In this document: positions 53,880 to 64,000 of the stretch, piece by piece
Position numbering within the stretch: position 1 is the stretch's first letter
Layout of the letters: every line of letters starts with the position of its first letter
DNA from: Cyrtodaria siliqua
Taxonomy: Eukaryota > Mollusca > Bivalvia > Adapedonta > Hiatellidae
Length of the DNA: 64,000 nucleotides
NCBI GenBank assembly: GCA_037043455.1
Contig: JAWPHD010010299.1
Location: 31,083 to 95,082 of the forward strand
Direction: 5' to 3'
Notes under the pieces: generated by a model
What the model was told of the DNA's origin: nothing
The model's input: only the letters and a program-made list of their open reading frames with translations
The model's database searches: none
Position numbers and translations under genes: made by a program

Positions 53880-54330
53880 TGAAGGTCTGCGGTCTTGTCT
53901 TGTCGTGCCCTTAATGGTTTATTCTCTTGTTGTTCTGGCTTCTGCCAAGTCATCGAGTACCTTCTTTGTGGCTTTCTAGGCTATTGTGTTTTGTATTTAT
54001 ATATACATGAGCATCTTTGTGTTTTACTTATATTGCCTATTAATGTTGCCTTGTTGGCTAGAGAATAGTTCATGGCGGGGATTTCTTTATTTATACTGTC
54101 CCGTTAAATTGGGATGACAGTAGGGTAAGTGTGCGGTTTGGTGCACCCTAGAACCTGATTTAAACCCCCAGTGGTCTTTTTGCCACTGACTGTTCCAAAG
54201 CGGTAGCCCTACTATCAACCTTTTTGTGTTTGTGACGTCATGTGCCTTAATTATTACTATTGCCATTCTTGTTTGTCTTTTTGCTTTTTTTCGGGTTTAC
54301 TGTGTTCTGTTCGACTTTTATACTTATTTC
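53880..54330 (-). repeat. Dispersed repeat family R3, minus copy
   Basis: Inverse of the 36235-36700 order: GTCGTGCCCTTAATGGTTTA, TGGCTTCTGCCAAGTCA, GATGACAGTAGGGTAAGTG, CACTGACTGTTCCAAAGCGG and TAGCCCTACTATCAACC. Confidence 0.85.
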
Positions 54331-54339
54331 TACATGATG

Positions 54340-54342
<3 letters not shown>

Positions 54343-54386
<44 letters not shown>
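54343..54386. repeat. (AC)22 microsatellite
   Basis: Uninterrupted AC dinucleotides. The short minus-strand Val/Cys frame over it is an artefact. Confidence 0.98.
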
Positions 54387-55084
54387 TTCCGTGCTCTAAT
54401 TGAACATTGGTATTGGTAGCGCACTTCTTCTCGCATGCGCATTCTTATAGTAAAGCATGAAATCAAATATGTCTGCTGTTTAAACTTCTTTTACACACGC
54501 TCTATCAAAGTACATGAACATGTGGATGAAAGGGACTTTAAATGAAAAATATTCAGTTTGAACAGAAAGTTTGCGAAAAAAATAATATAAATAAAATATG
54601 ATAAAACAGTTAAAAGACATACACTCGGACAATACCGCCTCGTAACTGAGCGTTGGGCACCAACAAGGATCGTTATGTAAGAAAGATTTCGACCTTAACG
54701 TCCTACACCTATTACTATAATCGAATCGATATTATGTTCCTGTAATTGATGTGACAAATAGTGTCCATGTTGCTACATCCATATGCATTAAAACAAGCAG
54801 ATGTTCTAGTTTGCTTCTCCAACTGCTATGTTATAGACGTTACATGTATTTATAATTAACGGAAGATTTCAATTAAGATATAAAAACAAACACTCATTGC
54901 AATAAAATTCATTGATTTATTCTTACCGATTGTTTAATGAAATTCTTGAGAGCTACGAATCAAGATAATATTACTTAAGTAACTTTCTCTTTCAAATTAT
55001 ATTCAAGATAAAACATGACCTGTCTATGCCATTTTGTAATCGTATATCAACATATAACATGCATTAGTTACAATGGAATTGCCT

Positions 55085-55480
55085 CACAAACAGTAACTAT
55101 GTGTTACTTTAATGTTGTGCTCTCTTGTTGCTTTGACGTCTGCCAAGTCATTGAGTACTGGCTTTGTGGCTTTCTAGGCTTTTTTTCATATATACGTGAT
55201 GACATATGTGTTATACTTATAGTGCCTATTAATGCTGCCTTGTTTGTTAGAGAACATAACCTGGCGGGAATTTATTTACACTGTCCCGTTTTATTGGGAT
55301 GACAATAGGGTAAGGATGAGGTTTGGTACACCCTAGAACCTGGTTTAACAGCCCACCTCGCCCCACAGCGGCCCTTTTGCCCTTTTGCCAACCCGTTTGT
55401 CTATGTGATGTCACGTGCCTTGCATATTAATGTTACGTTTTTTTTCATTCTAATGCGTGCTATGTGAAAGCTACATTTCC
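55085..55480 (-). repeat. Dispersed repeat family R3, second minus copy
   Basis: Repeats 53880-54330 (GTCTGCCAAGTCATTGAGTA, GTGGCTTTCTAGGC, CTGTCCCGTTTTATTGGGAT, GACAATAGGGTAAGGATGAG) about 1.2 kb further on in the same orientation. Confidence 0.8.
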
Positions 55481-56235
55481 TGTTTGACTTCTGTACATAC
55501 ATGTGTTCCAATCTTTACCCAGAGTACACTCGTTCCTCATTTGACTCTGTCAACGTCAAAGAAAGTAGGGCAAACGGTTAGGTCTCGTGATTATTCAAAA
55601 AAGTTATGAAGATGTTTATAACAAATCCTTTTGCGTGATCTGCAAAGATAAAATATAGACCTATATTAATTAATTTCTATTTTTTTTTATAAATTATTTT
55701 TTTTTAGTAAATTTCTGCTATCGAGCTTCGGTTTGAAATGTTTACATATGCGTATCGATTGAGGAGAACTAAGTACGTATTAGTTTTGCAGTAAAATAGT
55801 CCCGATTGTTTTCGTGCAGTATTCCAAATCTTGCAACATCTAATCTGCAGATATTCTGAAAATGATATAAATTTACGCAAGAAAAAAATAAGTTTTAGGC
55901 AAACATATTCCAGTTTAACAGGTTTTACCAAAATCTTGTAATTTAGTAGTCAGCTGAGATATATGCGAGTGCAAGGAACGATAACTCTGCGTGGAGATTG
56001 CATTTGTTCATAGTAAAATGAAATGCATGATGCAACGTTCTAAGAGAATTTAATATATAAGAATGACGAAAGAAAATCCTTATAAAAGCGTTTGCTTTTA
56101 ATTAGTATTTAATAACAATGTGGAACGAACAATTTTAATATGGTCATGTTCTAATTGCGAACTGCAGTTAAGTGAATAAAAGTATTGACTGTTGTCGTTT
56201 ATTATAATGGAAAACTACTGTACTTTTATTTTGAA
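55481..56235. other. Intron sequence without recognised feature
   Basis: AT-rich; nothing supported on either strand. Confidence 0.45.
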
Positions 56236-56239
56236 CTGT

Positions 56240-56345
56240 TTCCGACTTAGGTTCATGAACAGTCTCAAGCAACCCGAGACAGCACTATTTCGTATTTATC
56301 GTGTTCGGCCGCAAAGGTCCACTCTCATACTCTTTTAGAATATGT
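56240..56345 (-). repeat. Dispersed repeat family R1, 5' fragment, minus
   Basis: GTTCATGAACAGTCTCAAGC, CGAGACAGCACTATTTCGTA and TATCGTGTTCGGC, the reverse complement of 4034-4112. Confidence 0.75.
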
Positions 56346-56349
56346 TGAC

Positions 56350-57475
56350 GGTTAAAATATCAACGTATGCTTTTTGCTTTATTTATTAGTGTTACAACTC
56401 AATGAAATCAACGGACCAGCAATACGAATATTACTTTTTGAATTTAGTGTTCATAAATATGCCATACACACTACGGGGTATTGGTTTGTATTTCACAAAC
56501 AATTGTGTGATAAGTGAAGAGAAAATGATGTCCTTGCAACATTCAGGAATTTGAGAATTTAGATATCCTCTGATTTAGTGTGATAACCACACGCAATACG
56601 AACATTTGTTTATTTAAGGGGAATGTGCAAGTTCTTGCCAGACATTATCCTTGTGGAATAAACTATTCTGACTGTAAAACTAAATTAATAATCGTTTTTT
56701 TTATTTACGATTATCAATCAATAGCAATGCATATCAATATATTGGGCATTTACTTTTGCTCCCAATCTTGCAAAGTCTACACAGTTTCCACAACAAAAAC
56801 ACCGTTGTCTACAGGGTTTACCACGCATTTTTTTTAAACTCAAATATCTCCATCTTCGATGGGTGCATGATGCGGTTACTTGCATTCTAATGGATATATA
56901 TCAAATATTTTAACACTAAACTGGACACAAATCCGGCAAGAAACGAACTTATGGTCAAAAACGGTGATTGGTCACCGCTTCAAATTTTGAAAACTGAATT
57001 CTGTCAGCTTTGAACGCCGATTACTTGCATTGAACGTTTAGCATGGGCATAAGACGGGTATATGTTTAAGCATCGAGCATTTAGGTGCATGTCTGTTACA
57101 TTGAATGATCGAAATAATCAAAATATACAAAGGAAGAGACTGATTTTCAATGCACATACCTCACGCATGCTTTGCTGACCGCCATCTTGTTCTGTCTACA
57201 CGATTTCCAAAAAGGTATACACGGTTTCGACTATTTGACAATGATATAGTGATATTTACACTTGAGATTTTATGCTGACACACTTGACAACACGATTGGT
57301 TCTAAATTAAATTTCACAAATATTAAATATTACCCAGAGAACCTAAGGCATTTGTAAGAAATAAAGCTTACGTGAAAACAGTTATGTACATGAAGTCTAT
57401 GTTGTTATAAGTACAAATCATTAGATAGTTTTCCGTGGAATATTCGTGATAAAACATACAAAACGAATATCCTTT
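56350..57475. other. Intron sequence without recognised feature
   Basis: AT-rich, no gene or repeat that I can name. Confidence 0.45.
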
Positions 57476-57479
57476 TTTA

Positions 57480-58325
57480 TCATCTAAATATACATGGAAA
57501 CTAAATATACATGGAAACAAATCTTACTCTCATACTCTTTCAAACTATCAAAAATCGTATATGAAAACGCACACTTAAGGCAAAGGATGGCAATAGATAA
57601 CGATTTTGCTCGTTTTAAACTATTGCACAATTCTTATAAAAAATACCATAGTATGGTAACTACCACAAAACGCCAATGAACTAGATCTATATAACTTCAT
57701 TGCAAACGTCATGGTTACCAAATCATACGATATTCCCCACGTGTGTCCAGAATGTGAATCAATATACTTTGATCCTAATAGTCATGCATAGCTTCCTGTT
57801 TAAGCATTAAGAGTGGATTTTCTTAACAGTCCGGATGTTAATAACGTACATCTCCTTATAAATGCAGACGACGAGGATTTTATTCAAATTCTCTTAGGGC
57901 GCGAGATGTCAAAAGAGCTGACCGAAGGTAATAGACAATCCCTCATCCGATCCTTTAAATTTATTAAAAAGGCTATTTTTCAAATTGGACATTGAAAGTT
58001 TTATAGAATCAGAACTTTCATAAAGTGTTTAGAGTACACGCTTTTCAATGAATCTACCAATTAACGGCTAAGAGTTTTCACATTTTTCCCGAGTACTCAT
58101 TTTCTTCACATATCATATTATATCATGTTAGATATAAATGTACCCGACAGCATATTTTTAAAAATCACATACTATTGTGTAATGCGATTCTCCTTTTTAT
58201 CTGTACCCTTTTTATTCTCATGCCTTTCATTGCTATTGTATAAATGTAATCTGTGTTAATCATGTATGTAATACTTATACGTAATCTCATTCAATGGGGA
58301 AATAGAAAATTGAATTGAATTGAAT
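57480..58325 (+). mobile_element. 5'-truncated non-LTR retrotransposon (C-terminal ORF remnant and tail)
   Basis: Two broken frames: RQRMAIDNDFARFKLLHNSY, and HVCPECESIYFDPNSHA, stop, VDFLNSPDVNNVHLLINADD EDFIQILLGREMSK. The layout (CPxC, then a helix with ILLG) resembles the zinc-finger C-terminus of CR1/L2-like reverse transcriptases. It ends in a 3' UTR and a (TTGAA)3 tail at 58307-58325. No RT domain remains. Confidence 0.55.
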
Positions 58326-58469
58326 ATATATTGATTGTTTGTATTTAATATGATTGGATCTGTTGATAGTTCTATATATTTTTTTTGATAATGAACTTGT
58401 GTATTGTCTTGTAAATCAAATTAAGTACAAGTAGTAAGTGTAATGTGCGGTTGTACACATCGACACGGG

Positions 58470-58640
58470 TCTTAAAGTAGATATAAAAGTTGAACAGGAA
58501 ATGTAGAATTCAAGGACCACAGTCAAACAAAAACACGCATAGAAACAAGCAACAATAACAAAATAAGAATAAAAGGTAAGCTATGACATCGCAAACATAA
58601 AAGAGTTGACATAGGGATACTACTGAACGGTCAAATGGAA
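58470..58640 (+). repeat. Dispersed repeat family R3, plus partial copy
   Basis: GAACAGGAAATGTAGAATTC, AAGGACCACAGTCAAACAAA, AAAAGAGTTGACATAGGG and TGAACGGTCAAATGG follow the order at 36250-36410. Confidence 0.75.
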
Positions 58641-59265
58641 AAAAGGTAGCTGGGAATTATCGCAGACATAATGACTTCATTACAATTGATATTTATATTA
58701 TACGTGACAATACACTTGGTAATAGTGTTTCAGAAGGAAAACAGATGATTTGATGGAAGTGTCATCAATATGTAATTATTAAGAAAATGTATACCCTACA
58801 GGTTTTAATTGAGGATTGAAGCAATCGACCTCAGCGTCTACAAAACACACTTAATGGCGTACTTTGGCTTAAAAAAAACTATGCCCTTTTTATGTAACAC
58901 ATTTTTACAAGATTGGTTTTACAGTTCCAACATTTAAAGGGCATCTAATAAAAACATCTAATAAAAACAAATATAATCGTAGAGAATGCAAAGACAAGTG
59001 ATAAGACTTGTGTATGTTTTCAGTATACAGTCGAAATATTCTCTGTCTCTAAAATTGTATTTTCAAATAATAAAATATAACAACATTAAAGATGAATGGC
59101 CACCCTTTTTGTAGTATTATCAATTAACAAATTTAACACTTAAACATCATATGAACAGTTCTTCATAGTCCCGGAGAGAAACATGTGTTTCAAACTGCGT
59201 GATTGCACGGGAAAATGAGGTAAATCTGAATTGTATAACTGCACAACTATTGCCAGTTAATTGAT

Positions 59266-59612
59266 AAATAGAGGATCTTACATGAGTACTCATTCTTTAT
59301 TTATTAAACGAGTTGGCAAAATGATATAATGCGAGGCTCTTGCCGAGCATTATATCATTTGCTTCTAACGAGTTTAATAAATTCAATAATGAATGAGAAC
59401 GAATGTTAGATTCTATTTATCACATAACTCACATATCGACTTTTATTGCATGTTGCCTGTCGCTTTAACTCGCGAAACCGACATAAACCGTGGGAATTGA
59501 ATCATAGTCATTAACGATTTTTTTTGACAGCGAATATTAGGCTAATCTGCATACTTATATAACTAGTGGAATATCGAAAATATAGAATGGTGTTATTCCA
59601 CTCACGCACCGT
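59266..59612 (+). mobile_element. Dispersed element family R5, short copy
   Basis: Same ends as 23094-24215 (ATAGAGGATCTTACATGA; GGTGTTATTCCACTCACGCA) and the same hairpin AAATGATATAATGCGAGGCT / GCATTATATCATTT at 59317-59360. The middle 750 bp of the long copy is absent. Single-end matches also occur at 61689 and, inverted, at 16485-16505. Confidence 0.7.
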
Positions 59613-59623
59613 AAGTAGAGGAT

Positions 59624-59740
59624 ATTTGTTGTTTTGGAGTGAATAACATATTTGATTTCATCGAGAAGTGAAAAACGTTTCCTAACTTCGAGATGAAATA
59701 AAATATGTTATTCACGACAAAACAACAATTTTCTTTTTAT
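59624..59740. repeat. Long imperfect palindrome next to R5
   Basis: TTGTTGTTTTG.GTGAATAACA, TATTTGATTTCAT pairs with ATGAAATAAAATATGTTATT, CACGACAAAACAACAA. About 45-bp arms around a 20-nt loop. A second palindromic stretch (GTGAAATAACACTCTATATT / its inverse) follows at 59990-60045. Confidence 0.75.
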
Positions 59741-60059
59741 TTTACGTTTTTACAAACAATTATTTATGCAATTTCAGTAGCCGTTTTACACACCTGGCTA
59801 CGCACCCTGTTCACAATGACGTAACGAAACGTTACATGACGTCACTTTTCTGAAACCGTTAGCGTCAAAGAAAGAAAGAAATTAAATAAACAGTGGATTT
59901 AACAGTATAACAGTAGGAATATCTTGTGAGTCGTGTTACTGTGCATTTGTGTTGGTTGTACATTAAAAAAGTAGTCCCCGCAGTTACAGTGAAATAACAC
60001 TCTATATTCCACTGTGTGGAATAACACTTTTATTTCACTGATAAAATACAGTATTTCGT

Positions 60060-62430
60060 TGCTTATCATAAAAGAAATACATTTACCTGTGGATTAATTT
60101 ACCTGTTTTCTACGTCATCAAATAAAGTCTTTTCACAGATTTTGCAATGTGTGAATGGTAAATATATATTGTTGTGTATTAATTTCGATTTAAATAAACA
60201 TAAACATGTTCATGAAATAAACATGGCTGGAGACCTTTAAAAGTTGATTTTTATGTTTACAGTCATGTTGTGTTCTACACACATCATTGCAATTTAAATA
60301 TATTACTGTAAACATTTAAATGTTAAAACAATACTGATATTGAACAGGTGCAAAAAACAACCTGTATTAAAAGTATCTACCCAAGATGTTATCCAGTTAG
60401 TTGTATGGATATGTATATTACATCAGTATGATAACGTCAGAAAAAGGGTAAATTCAACTTGAAACATCTGCCCAAAAATGGCGAAAACATGTATCTGAAG
60501 TATGTGCCTATAGACAGTTACATTTATGTTTATTCGAGCATCATTTTAAGAGAAACTGATTTTTGCAAATCCTTTCTTCTCATCAGCAACAAACATATCG
60601 ATATTGCGTTTTGACAGTAAATGTCTAATTTTCTTACGGTTTTGAAACCTTAGGATATGTATGTATTACGTGCATTAGTGATGTGTAGTTTATATTTATA
60701 CTGTTCCTGCAAATGCCTGTAAAACTCTGGGTGAAAATATGAGCACTTAAAGGTGTTTAACACATTGTTATACACGTCGCCTTATTAAGGGAAATAAAAT
60801 CCTTGGCTGGTACGTAACGTATTTCCATGCATATCGGATACGGTTAGCCGCGTTCACATGGGTGATGGAAAGCCTAATCTTACACAAGGGGGAAGGTAAA
60901 AGTCGCGTGCTATTATCAACAATGATAGTTGCATGACGTCATTGTGTAAATAAACATGCAAAAGGTAAGTAGTTGGCGACATCAACGCGCAGAATGTTAA
61001 TGCTATGCAAGAAAAATAATCAGTCATGGATATCCGGTTCAGATAGGGAAATGTCATCCCTTGGTGTAACTGTTGTGATCGGAAATTCGTCAAAGATTCG
61101 GTTCCGATAAAAAAAGTTATATCTCCGGATTCCTAGAAATATTCTTGTATTGACATCATGAGGAGTAGTGTGAATATTGATCAAACTAAACGCAGTCTTT
61201 TCTTACAGAGTCTTTGTCCTCATATAAATGTGAAAGATTCACTGCTTATAAAGTGGTATGACATTGTCAAATGTATAAATAGTTATATATAATGTCATAG
61301 TAACTCGTGTACTGTTTCCCGGCGGACCGCTGAAGGTCACCAAATATGCAAATGACATCAAATTTACGACTGCATCAGCATGATTTAATATTTGAGCCGC
61401 GGCATGTGAAACCCGTAACTTGCTTTTACAAATCTATATCTGCCTAGTCGTATGAATACATATCTGATTTTGTATCTAACAGTGAACAGTATTCAAATTA
61501 AAATATCAAATCTATCTGAGAAGTTCATCTTAATGGAATCAGTGCAACTCTTGATGTTGGAACAGGAATCGAGATTGCCAAACGAACGTTCACATAAACT
61601 TAAATCACACGTATTGTTCAGATCAATGAAATGTTGTTACCATATGGGATTTGTATTGAGGACTCATACCTTAGCCGGAGAGTTCAGATATAGAGGATCT
61701 TAAACGAGTTCCCATTTCATATAAGAATTACAAGTTATTTGAAACGAGTTATGATAGTTATATTACGTATGCTTAGACTACTAATTTGACTAAAGAGTAT
61801 GACATGAGATGTAATACCATAGTGGAAACAGTAACATACCTTTAGGGCCATTATCATTTTAAAAGACCTTCAGGAACATATTGCTTGGAAAGAAATAAAG
61901 AACGGTTTAGCGGGACCAAAACTCAACTCAATCATTTAGTTCTAGATCACAAAAAATAAGATAATTAACGGACCATTATTTACAATGATCCAGAATATCG
62001 CTTCGCACAATGTATGAGAAATGTATGAGAAAGAGAAATGTGCTTAAAAATATAATTAGAAACTGCGAATGTCTTGAAATCCCTATGGGATTACAGTATA
62101 ACCTTATTGATTAGTAGTCGACACACTCAAGCTGACTGCGGGCGCTAGCGAGCGTCTGGACTCGTGGTTCATTAAAATGTTGACAGATAGTCAAACGTCA
62201 AAAATGACTACGACGTGACGTCATTTTGAACGTAACATTAAAGTGCACGTTGTATTACGCACAACATTAATTACAATGGGATGTGTGTACGTCCTTATTA
62301 AATATAATATAAACTTCGTTTTTTGTAGTTTTTAAAAACATAATATAATCTATATTACAAAATGATGTTTAAAATTTTATTTTTAGTATTAATCGTGATC
62401 CGCTGACTTTGTTTGGTGGCACTTTTATTA
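60060..62430. other. Intron sequence without recognised feature
   Basis: AT-rich. Apart from an R5 end motif at 61689-61710, nothing can be supported. Confidence 0.45.
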
Positions 62431-62439
62431 CAAAACATC

Positions 62440-62552
62440 ATTGCGCGGAACGTCACGTACTATCATTTGATTTGAGTTCCTGTTTGTTCATTGTCAAGTT
62501 CACATTGTTATGAATATTACGACAATAAAATTCTATTCTAGTCTATTCTATT
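62440..62552 (+). mobile_element. Truncated LINE 3' end with (TCTAT)n tail
   Basis: CTGTTTGTTCATTGTCAAGT, then GAATATTACGACAATAAAAT and TCTATTCTAGTCTATTCTAT. Looks like the last 100 bp of a CR1-like element. Confidence 0.6.
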
Positions 62553-62774
62553 CGTACTTTTTGACTTCGTGACGAAGGGGGTGATCCCCATAACAAAATG
62601 AAGTTGACCAATCAGCGGACGGTGATTTTCTTTTTGTCCACACCTCGTTTTGATGTTACAAATTTTAAAAAAGCGTATGAACTTCTTTAAAAGAAGTCTC
62701 GCGAGAGGTCTGGATTATCGCGACTAATTGATTAGATGTAGAATGAGGTGGCTTTGTACTGTAACGGCACTTAC

Positions 62775-62924
62775 TTGACGAAACAAGTTGGAAGCTGTCG
62801 TCAACATCAATACTGTCAACTATAGCTGACAACTTGAATAATTCCGTCGCTCTTTCGTTGAACCTGGACATGGCAAACAGAAATCCAGATTTTGCCGCTT
62901 TGTCATCCCAATCAAATATAGTAC
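62775..62924 (-). CDS. iGluR exon 1 of those visible (ATD, first strand and helix)
   Basis: 150-bp exon between an acceptor (TTACAG before 62924) and a strong donor (GTAAGTG from 62774). It encodes 49 full codons with 2 leading and 1 trailing base, starting TIFDWDDKAAKSGFLFAMSR. The G-x-(I/L)-F-D-x-D-D opening followed by an amphipathic helix is the usual start of an iGluR ATD just after the signal peptide. The exon ends SIDVDDSFQLVSS, matching the 'DSF' strand that precedes the first ATD cysteine. The leading GT needs a phase-1 upstream exon, which must lie beyond base 64000. The donor is phase 1 and joins exon 2 to make Ile. Confidence 0.9.
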
Positions 62925-63002
62925 CTGTAATTAGAGTAGAAGTAGATGTAATTGTTGGGTATTTTAGTAATTTGGTAGGTATATGGTGACAATTGTGTTT
63001 CC

Positions 63003-63075
63003 TCGATAGTTGTCAGAGTGCTAGCACATTGAACTAGAGACTCTTGGCTCGAGTCCCGGCTAAAACACGAGTTTA
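63003..63075 (+). mobile_element. tRNA-derived SINE head, weak
   Basis: AGAGTGCTAGCACATTGAAC and TTGGCTCGAGTCCCGGC resemble A- and B-boxes. No acceptor stem and no clear body. Confidence 0.45.
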
Positions 63076-63129
63076 TCAGTATCTGTTACACCACAATGTA
63101 TGATAATGTATTATAATGTTTTTCCTTTC

Positions 63130-63690
63130 AGTTTTAGCTTTTCTTAGAGAATCATGGTCACATCAGCCTATGCTTTGTCACTGCGATGTACCACCCTAGA
63201 TACAAAGATAAACAAAGTTTGAAAGGTGTAGTGCATACAGTGAAAATACGCGAAATTGACCTAGAGCAACGCAAATGTTAAAGGTAAAATTATTAAGTTA
63301 TCTGCCCTTTGCTTGGAGGGTCAAGGTCACTTCCACATTTGCTTTGTCACGTTGGGATGTACCACTCAAGATACAACTATAAGCCATGTTTTAAAGGTCT
63401 AGTGCATACAATTTGTGAAAAAGTGACCTAAACGCAAAAGTTGAACCTAAATATTATTAAGTTATCTGCCCTTTGCTTGGAGGGTCATGGTCACTTTCAC
63501 ATTTGCTTTATCACGTTGCGATGTACCACCCAAGATACAACTATAAGCAAAGTTTGAAAGGTCTAGTGTATACAGTTTGTGAGAAAATGACCTAAACGCA
63601 AAACTTGAATGTTGACGCCGTTGCCAGCGCCACCGCCGGAAAAGCCTATGACTCTTTTTGTCTTCGAAAATACGAGACAAAAAATTAAGT
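63130..63690 (+). mobile_element. Tandem-core element with GCGCC run and end hairpin
   Basis: Three ~164-bp units (TTTGCTTGGAGGGTCA.GGTC, TTTGT/ATCACGTTG.GATGTA, CCACCCAAGATACAA, GTTTGAAAGGTCTAGTG), then GACGCCGTTGCCAGCGCCAC, and a terminal hairpin TTTTTGTCTTCG / ACGAGACAAAAA. Same plan as 27750-28400. Confidence 0.75.
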
Positions 63691-64000
63691 CCCACTAATA
63701 CTGACTATAATATCTGTTATTGTCAACGGTTATTGGAGGACACACACATTAGCTTTTTGAACTTATGGAGTAAATTTCAGGGTGCAGTTGTTCGTACATG
63801 TACACCGGCATCTCCAGCTTTATCCTAAATTTAACAAAGAGGTAAGTTGTGCTTTGAGCTTACAGTTAAAAACTTAAATTTATTGAAATCAGACTCGCAG
63901 TATCTTTGATTTATTTTGTGATATTCCTGTTGCTCATGATTTTATCTTTGATTAGGTTGTATTCGTTTCATTTTAGTCATACAGATGTTTACGTTGTTGC

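Larger units (their letters stand above)
3885..62924 (-). other. Ionotropic glutamate receptor gene, AMPA-like, partial (8 exons, 59 kb)
   Basis: Gene-level entry. Eight minus-strand exons with AG/GT borders join without a stop into about 415 residues. They follow the order of an iGluR amino-terminal domain (ATD) and end at the start of the S1 half of the ligand-binding domain. Known of the family: these are tetrameric glutamate-gated cation channels of the postsynaptic membrane, and the ATD drives assembly. Seen here: two cysteines placed like the conserved ATD disulfide pair (ICKQM in exon 2, GVPCST in exon 6) and five N-glycosylation sequons (DNST, VNIT, VNYS, NNSI, YNRT). The text after the first cysteine (QMSTGVFMMYG) and the YQW..F.YVYDS stretch resemble AMPA more than NMDA subunits. 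The first two junctions are phase 1 and the rest phase 0. Intron sizes 5' to 3' are 11.8, 20.0, 0.7, 1.1, 6.1, 15.4 and 2.75 kb. Missing: signal peptide exon and the channel/S2 exons. The family is secure; the AMPA subtype is an inference and kainate remains possible. Confidence 0.9.

Noticed and set aside
54257..54466. Cys/Val-repeat ORF on the minus strand
   Set aside because: It is the (AC)22 microsatellite in translation.
5767..63075. Functional tRNA genes at the tRNA-like blocks (5767, 6129, 13008, 29440, 31396, 63003)
   Set aside because: A- and B-box text is present but acceptor stems do not pair and bodies/tails follow, as in SINEs.

Overview
This is a piece of an animal nuclear genome, most likely a bivalve mollusc. 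It is AT-rich and intron-dominated, with many short interspersed and tandem repeats. The bivalve call rests on repeat signatures I recognise from bivalve genomes: ~150-180 bp tandem cores containing GGGCCATAACTCTGCC, GACGCC runs before a terminal hairpin, and the AGCTCACTTTGAGCC end hairpin. tRNA-derived SINEs and a decayed Polinton also fit. Species cannot be fixed from sequence alone.

One host gene spans almost the whole window on the minus strand: an ionotropic glutamate receptor, closest to the AMPA type. I assembled eight exons by hand (5' to 3': 62775-62924, 50738-50986, 30531-30736, 29796-29849, 28546-28707, 22261-22464, 6749-6856, 3885-3998). They join in one frame with no stop and give about 415 residues. 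This is nearly the whole extracellular amino-terminal domain and the first residues of the ligand-binding domain. The signal-peptide exon lies beyond base 64000. The rest of the ligand-binding domain and the channel exons lie before base 1. Introns run from 0.7 to 20 kb and hold everything else.

The 20-kb intron (30737-50737) contains, from left to right: a 1.5-kb minisatellite of 33-bp units (32250-33793); a decayed Polinton/Maverick DNA transposon (about 34080-45148); a pogo/Tigger-like non-autonomous element with a SINE inside it (46210-47533); and a tandem array very rich in TGACGTCA octamers (48655-50200). On the minus strand the Polinton carries a chromodomain integrase, a phospholipase-A2-like virion protein, an adenovirus-type protease and a small hydrophobic virion protein. 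On the plus strand it carries a protein-primed family B DNA polymerase. Most of these genes are broken by frameshifts, stops and later insertions. A Penelope-like reverse transcriptase fragment and a dispersed repeat have inserted into it. I do not see the capsid and packaging-ATPase genes.

The other introns are mosaics: TIR elements (783-1261, 7696-8255, 13150-13768 with a second one nested inside, 16921-17203), two copies of a palindromic GAGAGGTCTAATTCAATTGAA satellite (6960-7205, 20251-20833), tandem-core elements (20930-21800, 27750-28400, 63130-63690), G-rich arrays, truncated LINE 3' ends and a perfect 32-bp inverted repeat (9499-9603). A weak candidate for an independent spliced, probably noncoding, plus-strand transcript lies at 9.7-15.9 kb.
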